DNA of 35,580 nt. Source: Fictibacillus phosphorivorans (GTDB lineage: Bacteria > Bacillota > Bacilli > Bacillales > Fictibacillaceae). The stretch lies in NCBI RefSeq assembly GCF_023715845.1, contig NZ_JAMBOR010000028.1, positions 1 through 35,580 on the forward strand, read 5' to 3'. Both the position numbers and the translations under genes were made by a program. This document shows positions 31,639-35,580 of the stretch, in pieces. The notes beneath the pieces are model-generated. The model was not told the DNA's origin. It made no database searches and saw nothing but the letters and a program-made list of their open reading frames with translations. Numbering within the stretch: position 1 is the first letter of the stretch; each line of letters begins with the position of its first letter.

Positions 31639-32424
31639 ATGCAACAGCAGATCATTTCAACGTTAACCGCAGAACTCCTTGAGGCAGAAGAGAAACTTGT
31701 TCCGGTTACTCCGTTATCTAAACGCTACCCTGAACTGTCAGTTAAGGACTCTTATAGCATCCAATTGCAATGGGTAAGGAAGAAGCTGGATGAAGGACGG
31801 GTGGTCATCGGAAAAAAGGTAGGGTTGACGAGCAAAGCCATGCAGAACATGCTTGGCGTTAATGAGCCGGACTATGGCCACCTTTTGGATCATATGAGAG
31901 TAACGAATGGCAGTGTACTATCCAGACGTGACTTTATCAAACCGAAAGTGGAAGCGGAGATCGGATTTATTTTAAAGGAAGATCTATGTGGTCCGAATGT
32001 GACGTATATCGATGTTCTGATGGCAACGGAAGCGTTAGTTCCTGCGTTAGAAATCATAGACAGCCGAATAGAAGATTGGAAGATTCAGCTTGTGGATACG
32101 GTGGCGGATAATGGTTCATCCGCAAGAGCTGTGATCGGTGAATCTTTTTATGAGATCGATCAAGTAGATTTGCGAACGTTAAGCATGACACTCTTGAAAA
32201 ATGGAGAAGTGACCGCAACCGGAGCGGGTGCTGCAGCACTTGGCCATCCCGCACAAGCGGTTGCCTGGCTCGCTAACAAACTAGCAGACTATAACATTTC
32301 TTTAAAAGCAGGGGAACTGATTCTTCCAGGTGCCCTATCAGCTGCGATCGATGTTGATAGCGGTGATGAGATTACGGCAGCTTTCGGTAAGCTTGGGACA
32401 GTCTCTATCTCATTTTGTGACTAA
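31639..32424 (+). CDS. nbaH: 2-oxopent-4-enoate hydratase
   Basis: This 261-aa FAH-superfamily enzyme (MhpD/DmpE type) adds water to 2-oxopent-4-enoate to form 4-hydroxy-2-oxovalerate. Seen: [17 protein letters not shown] (about 58-74), [15 protein letters not shown] with the metal-binding Glu residues (about 102-109), [25 protein letters not shown] (about 137-161) and [16 protein letters not shown]. It is a paralogue of the 4-oxalocrotonate decarboxylase encoded at 34381-35181. The roles are told apart by overall similarity and the usual gene order, so they could be swapped. Preceded by AAAGGAGGA. Confidence 0.83.
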   Translation: MQQQIISTLTAELLEAEEKLVPVTPLSKRYPELSVKDSYSIQLQWVRKKLDEGRVVIGKKVGLTSKAMQNMLGVNEPDYGHLLDHMRVTNGSVLSRRDFIKPKVEAEIGFILKEDLCGPNVTYIDVLMATEALVPALEIIDSRIEDWKIQLVDTVADNGSSARAVIGESFYEIDQVDLRTLSMTLLKNGEVTATGAGAAALGHPAQAVAWLANKLADYNISLKAGELILPGALSAAIDVDSGDEITAAFGKLGTVSISFCD

Positions 32425-32450
32425 ACTTTTTGCAGAAAGGACTAATATCC

Positions 32451-33362
32451 GTGAAAAAGATAAAAGCAGCTATTATCGGTTCAGGTAACATCGGCACTGA
32501 CCTGATGTATAAGCTACAAAAAAGCGATTGTCTTGAACTTACAGCCATGATCGGAATTGATCCGGATTCTGATGGACTCCGGCGTGCGAATTCTGCGGGG
32601 TACCGGGTATTCACGAATGGTATCGAGGATTTTATAGAAAGACCGGAACTTGCAGATATCGTTTTTGATGCCACATCTGCTAAAGCGCATACGAGACATG
32701 CTGATATTTTAAAAGATAGGGGCAAGACCGTGATCGACTTGACCCCAGCAGCAATAGGACCTTTCGTTTGTCCGCCTGTAAATTTAGGTGATCATTTGGA
32801 GGCATGTAATATTAATATGATCACTTGTGGAGGACAAGCCACGATTCCGGTAGTGCATGCGATTAACGAAGTGGCTGATGTGGCGTACGGTGAGGTTGTA
32901 GCCACGATCTCCTCATTAAGTGCAGGTCCCGGAACTCGTGCAAACATCGATGAATTCACGATTACAACGCGGCGGGGGATCGAAGAGATTGGGGGTGCCG
33001 ATCAAGGAAAAGCGATCATTATCTTAAATCCAGCTGACCCTCCCATCTTAATGAGGGCGACCATCCATTGTGAAGTTAGGAACCTGGACGAAGAGAAAAT
33101 CAGAGAGTCGATCTCATCCATGGAGAAAAAAGTAATGAGTTATGTACCTGGTTATCGTATAAAACAAGAACCTTTATTTGATGGCAGCCGTGTTACTATT
33201 TTTGTCGAGGTTGAAGGAGCTGGAGATTATTTTCCGAAATACGCGGGCAATCTGGATATCATGACCGCTGCTGCAAAACAAACGGGCGAATTGGTAGCCA
33301 AGCACCTGCTCGGTCAGGAAAAACATTTAGACAAGGCGGTGACCATGTATGAAACGAAATAG
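32451..33362 (+). CDS. nbaJ: Acylating acetaldehyde dehydrogenase
   Basis: This 303-aa enzyme turns acetaldehyde, CoA and NAD+ into acetyl-CoA. The N-terminal Rossmann motif [17 protein letters not shown] (about 5-21), the nucleophile Cys in [16 protein letters not shown] (about 126), [17 protein letters not shown] and [17 protein letters not shown] match DmpF/BphJ. These enzymes channel acetaldehyde from the aldolase partner in a heterotetramer. The GTG at 32451 has AAAGGA eight bases before it; an earlier frame extension from 32430 has no ribosome binding site. It overlaps the aldolase gene by 14 bases, in line with complex formation. Confidence 0.92.
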   Translation: MKKIKAAIIGSGNIGTDLMYKLQKSDCLELTAMIGIDPDSDGLRRANSAGYRVFTNGIEDFIERPELADIVFDATSAKAHTRHADILKDRGKTVIDLTPAAIGPFVCPPVNLGDHLEACNINMITCGGQATIPVVHAINEVADVAYGEVVATISSLSAGPGTRANIDEFTITTRRGIEEIGGADQGKAIIILNPADPPILMRATIHCEVRNLDEEKIRESISSMEKKVMSYVPGYRIKQEPLFDGSRVTIFVEVEGAGDYFPKYAGNLDIMTAAAKQTGELVAKHLLGQEKHLDKAVTMYETK

Positions 33363-34377
33363 TCCTTTGCCGCTGAAAATAACTGAAGTATGTTTACGAG
33401 ACGGCAGTCATGTGATGGCTCATCAATTTACGGAAAAGCAAGTGTTTGAGGCAGCGAAGGCTCTTGATGAAGCGGGCATGCATTATATCGAAGTGAGCCA
33501 TGGTGATGGGTTAGGGGGTTCGACGCTTCAATACGGGAAATCACTTATCGATGAAATGAAGCTGATTGAAACCGCAGTCGGCGCCTGCAAACAGGCCAAA
33601 GTAGCTGTCCTTTTGCTGCCAGGTATCGGTACTGTTTCAGAGTTGAAAGAGGCTCATAAGCTCGGCGCAAGTCTTGTCCGGGTCGCGACTCATGTTACGG
33701 AAGCTGATGTTTCCGCTCAGCATATTCACTCGGCTCGTGAACTGGGGATGGAAGTGATGGGCTTTTTGATGATGGCTCACTCGACTCCTACAGAAAAGCT
33801 GGTGGAGCAAGCGAAACTCATGGAGTCATATGGCGCACAAGGGGTGTATGTGACAGACTCAGCCGGAGCCCTTCTGCCTCATGAAGTGAAAGAGCGGATT
33901 TCGGCACTAAGAAACTCACTTGATATTGAAGTAGGGTTTCATGCGCATAACAATCTTTCTGTTGCTGTAGCAAACACGTTAGTGGCAATCGAGGAAGGTG
34001 CCACGCGAATTGATGGAAGTGTTCGTTGTCTTGGGGCAGGGGCAGGCAATACCCAAACGGAAGTGTTACTTGCCGTGCTGGACCGGATGGGGATTGAAAC
34101 AGGAATCGATCTTTATAAGATGATGGATTTAGCAGAGGATGTGATCGGTCCGATGCTTCCGGGGGCTCAAGAAATTCGTAAAGGGAGTCTCGCAATGGGC
34201 TACGCCGGCGTTTATTCTAGCTTTCTCTTACATGCTGAACGGGCTGGGAAACGCTTTAATCTAGACCCAAGAGATATTTTAATAGAATTAGGCAAACGAA
34301 AAGCGGTTGGCGGGCAAGAGGATCTCATTATTGAAGTAGCGGCTGAACTGGCTAAAACAACGAAAATGGAGGTGTAA
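33349..34377 (+). CDS. nbaI: 4-hydroxy-2-oxovalerate aldolase
   Basis: This 342-aa class II aldolase (DmpG/BphI) splits 4-hydroxy-2-oxovalerate into pyruvate and acetaldehyde. The metal and substrate residues are in [16 protein letters not shown] (Arg, Asp and catalytic His; about 12-27) and the metal-binding HxH in [13 protein letters not shown] (about 198-210). [28 protein letters not shown] and the C-terminal dimerisation region are also typical. It forms a channelling complex with the dehydrogenase encoded just upstream (14-base overlap). The next gene starts four bases after its stop. Confidence 0.92.
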   Translation: MKRNSPLPLKITEVCLRDGSHVMAHQFTEKQVFEAAKALDEAGMHYIEVSHGDGLGGSTLQYGKSLIDEMKLIETAVGACKQAKVAVLLLPGIGTVSELKEAHKLGASLVRVATHVTEADVSAQHIHSARELGMEVMGFLMMAHSTPTEKLVEQAKLMESYGAQGVYVTDSAGALLPHEVKERISALRNSLDIEVGFHAHNNLSVAVANTLVAIEEGATRIDGSVRCLGAGAGNTQTEVLLAVLDRMGIETGIDLYKMMDLAEDVIGPMLPGAQEIRKGSLAMGYAGVYSSFLLHAERAGKRFNLDPRDILIELGKRKAVGGQEDLIIEVAAELAKTTKMEV

Positions 34378-34380
34378 AGC

Positions 34381-35181
34381 GTGACAGTAACGAAAAGGTC
34401 TGATAGTGAAGTGATCGACTATCTTTTAAAAGCGGAAAGTGATGTACAAGAAGTAGTGAAAATAACGGATCAGTACCCTGATCTTACAATTGATGAAGCA
34501 TATGATCTGCAAAAAAAGCTGATTGAAAAACGGATGGAGAAAACGAAAACGAAGAGATTAGGCATCAAGCTTGGACTTACAAGTAAGGCGAAGCAGGAAA
34601 TGATGGGTGTTCATGAAGCGATTTATGGCTATCTTTTGAGTGACATGCTTGCTTTTGAGTGGGAGCCGCTCCAGCAGCACAGACTGATTCATCCAAAAGC
34701 TGAACCCGAGATTGCTTTTATTATGGGGGATGATTTGCAGGGGAAAGATGTTACCGCTGACGATGTCATGAATGCGGCTAAATTTGTCGTAGCAGCGATC
34801 GAAGTAATCGACAGCCGTTATAAAGATTTCCGTTTTACACTTCCAGATGTTGTAGCCGATAATTGTTCATCCGCGAAATTGATTTTGGGAAGCAAGATGG
34901 TGAAGCCTGAGGAGTTGGATTTAGCAGGCATCGGAATGGTTATGAGTAAAAATGGGGAGATGGTTGCAACAGGAGCAGGTTCTGCGGTTCTGGGCCACCC
35001 TGCAGAAGCCGTTGCATGGGCGGTTCAAAAACTGGCTAAGCGAGGTGAAGGATTGAAAAAAGGTGACATCGTACTTAGTGGAGCTTTATCAGAAGCGATC
35101 GCTTTTGATATGGATGACACCATCATCGCGCAGTTTGACGGGTTAGGTTCTGTGACGCTGTCGTCCAGATACGTAAAATAG
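34381..35181 (+). CDS. nbaG: 4-oxalocrotonate decarboxylase
   Basis: This 266-aa FAH-superfamily enzyme (DmpH/XylI type) decarboxylates 2-oxo-3-hexenedioate to 2-oxopent-4-enoate with Mg2+. Motifs mirror the hydratase: LGIKLGLTSKAKQEMMGV (about 60-77), PKAEPEIAFIMGDDLQGKDV with metal-binding Glu residues (about 103-122), EVIDSRYKDFRFTLPDVVADN and LSGALSEAIAFDMDD. In related pathways it forms a complex with the hydratase. The GTG start follows TGGAGGTG. The 4-OT gene is 13 bases downstream. Confidence 0.85.
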   Translation: MTVTKRSDSEVIDYLLKAESDVQEVVKITDQYPDLTIDEAYDLQKKLIEKRMEKTKTKRLGIKLGLTSKAKQEMMGVHEAIYGYLLSDMLAFEWEPLQQHRLIHPKAEPEIAFIMGDDLQGKDVTADDVMNAAKFVVAAIEVIDSRYKDFRFTLPDVVADNCSSAKLILGSKMVKPEELDLAGIGMVMSKNGEMVATGAGSAVLGHPAEAVAWAVQKLAKRGEGLKKGDIVLSGALSEAIAFDMDDTIIAQFDGLGSVTLSSRYVK

Positions 35182-35194
35182 GAGAAACCTACAC

Positions 35195-35386
35195 ATGCCG
35201 ATTATTCAGGTTCAAGTCATTGAAGGCAGAACGGATGAGCAGCTGAGTAAGCTGATGGAGAGTTTAACGAACGCCGCTGCTGAGAGTTTAGATGTAAAAA
35301 AAGAACAAGTACGCGTACTCATCCAGGAGGTTCCGAATAAACACTGGGGAGTAGGCGGAAAACCAAAACAGATGGAGACCCTTTGA
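35195..35386 (+). CDS. 4-oxalocrotonate tautomerase
   Basis: The 63-aa protein has the catalytic N-terminal proline after Met (MPIIQVQVIEGR) and conserved Arg11 or Arg12, and ends with the VLIQEVPNKHWGVGG segment of the 4-OT family. It converts the enol form of 4-oxalocrotonate to the keto form before decarboxylation, working as a hexamer of small subunits. It is the last gene of the catabolic operon before the insertion sequence. A GGAGAA site precedes the ATG. Confidence 0.92.
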   Translation: MPIIQVQVIEGRTDEQLSKLMESLTNAAAESLDVKKEQVRVLIQEVPNKHWGVGGKPKQMETL

Positions 35387-35458
35387 TGATTGAGGGAGAA
35401 TCAAATCTATGAACGATAAAGAAAAAATGTAGGCATTAAAAAAGCCGGCGCAATAGAC
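35387..35458 (+). other. Short stub between the catabolic operon and the insertion sequence
   Basis: A GAGGGA site and ATG (35409) open a seven-codon frame (MNDKEKM) that stops at TAG. Codons after it (ALKK-like, then a one-base slip to AGAID) suggest the degraded 5' end of a gene cut by the insertion. No terminator is visible for the operon. Confidence 0.3.
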
Positions 35459-35580
35459 TGACTTAGTCAATTGAGACAATAATAAAACACCTGTTAGGCT
35501 GCCATACTTCCAAATTCGATTGGAGTGTGGTAGCCTAATTTTTCTTGAATTCGCTCTTCATTATAATACTTTATGTATTG
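35459..35580 (-). mobile_element. Edge of an IS3-family insertion sequence
   Basis: The probable end begins TGACTTAGTCAATTGAGACA, starting with the TG typical of IS3 termini, about 35 bases outside the transposase stop codon. The rest of the element and its other inverted repeat lie beyond the window, so the exact boundary and target duplication cannot be checked. Confidence 0.65.
35494..35580 (-). CDS. IS3-family transposase OrfB, C-terminal end (partial)
   Basis: The minus strand encodes the last 28 residues of an IS3-family (IS150-like) integrase-core transposase. YIKYYNEERIQEKLGYHTPI is the well-known motif near the end of OrfB, after the catalytic Glu of the DDE triad, which must lie outside the window. 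The gene enters from the right edge and ends in TAA at 35494-35496. Its reading direction is opposite to the catabolic operon. Confidence 0.92.
   Translation of the reverse strand, partial: QYIKYYNEERIQEKLGYHTPIEFGSMAA

Noticed and set aside
1-35580. CRISPR array, tRNA, rRNA, prophage or plasmid origin
   Set aside because: No regularly spaced direct repeats, no cloverleaf or rRNA signatures, and no phage or replication genes were seen.

Overview
The window looks like a chromosomal accessory segment from a Bacillaceae species (Bacillus, Fictibacillus or Priestia type). This rests on moderate-to-low GC, strong AGGAGG-type ribosome binding sites with frequent GTG/TTG starts, an S-box riboswitch, Fur boxes, CcpA cre sites, and a G+C-rich intergenic repeat of a type I recall from Bacillaceae genomes. 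I ran no database search; assignments come from reading motifs and from family knowledge.

Layout. (1) 1-2014: minus-strand genes. A Gly/Pro/Asn/Lys-rich repeat protein lies beside paired terminators. A three-gene operon follows (small membrane protein, lipoprotein, and a second small membrane protein of 56 aa). (2) 2228-5969: plus-strand housekeeping or stress genes: a frameshifted NUDIX hydrolase joined to a HIT protein, a YvgN-type aldo/keto reductase, a DJ-1/PfpI-type protein and an alpha/beta hydrolase, then a decayed gene tail. (3) 5983-7475: a promoter, an S-box (SAM) riboswitch with terminator and antiterminator, and sfnG (dimethylsulfone monooxygenase). (4) 7680-17360: a Fur-controlled seven-gene operon in the order rhbA-B-C-D-E, MFS, rhbF. 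It should make and export a schizokinen-type citrate dihydroxamate siderophore from 1,3-diaminopropane. (5) 17361-22080: mixed genes (YqcI/YcgG heme N-hydroxylase family, VOC protein, DDAH/amidinotransferase-like protein, orphan histidine kinase) with two broken genes, one a zinc alcohol dehydrogenase that has lost its whole middle. (6) 22340-26167: an IclR regulator and a DctPQM TRAP importer. (7) 26260-35386: a nine-gene catabolic operon for the 3-hydroxyanthranilate meta-cleavage (2-aminomuconate) pathway, headed by an HpaB-type flavin monooxygenase. (8) 35459-35580: the edge of an IS3-family insertion sequence.

How the parts work together. In the catabolic block the TRAP system probably imports an aromatic carboxylate such as anthranilate. 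The HpaB-type enzyme would hydroxylate it to 3-hydroxyanthranilate. NbaC, D, E, F, 4-OT, G, H, I and J then carry it to pyruvate and acetyl-CoA. The pathway is complete from 3-hydroxyanthranilate onward, but no flavin reductase is visible. A 20-base palindromic site is shared exactly by the iclR upstream region and the catabolic promoter, each region also has a cre site nearby, so substrate induction through IclR plus glucose repression through CcpA is the likely control. In the siderophore block a 17-bp perfect palindrome matching the Fur box fills the promoter spacer.

The most interesting items are the shared IclR operator pair with cre sites, the riboswitch-controlled sfnG, the HpaB-headed aminomuconate operon, the in-frame 'mini' alcohol dehydrogenase, the A8-tract frameshift in the NUDIX gene, and several decaying small genes. 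I saw no CRISPR array, tRNA or rRNA.
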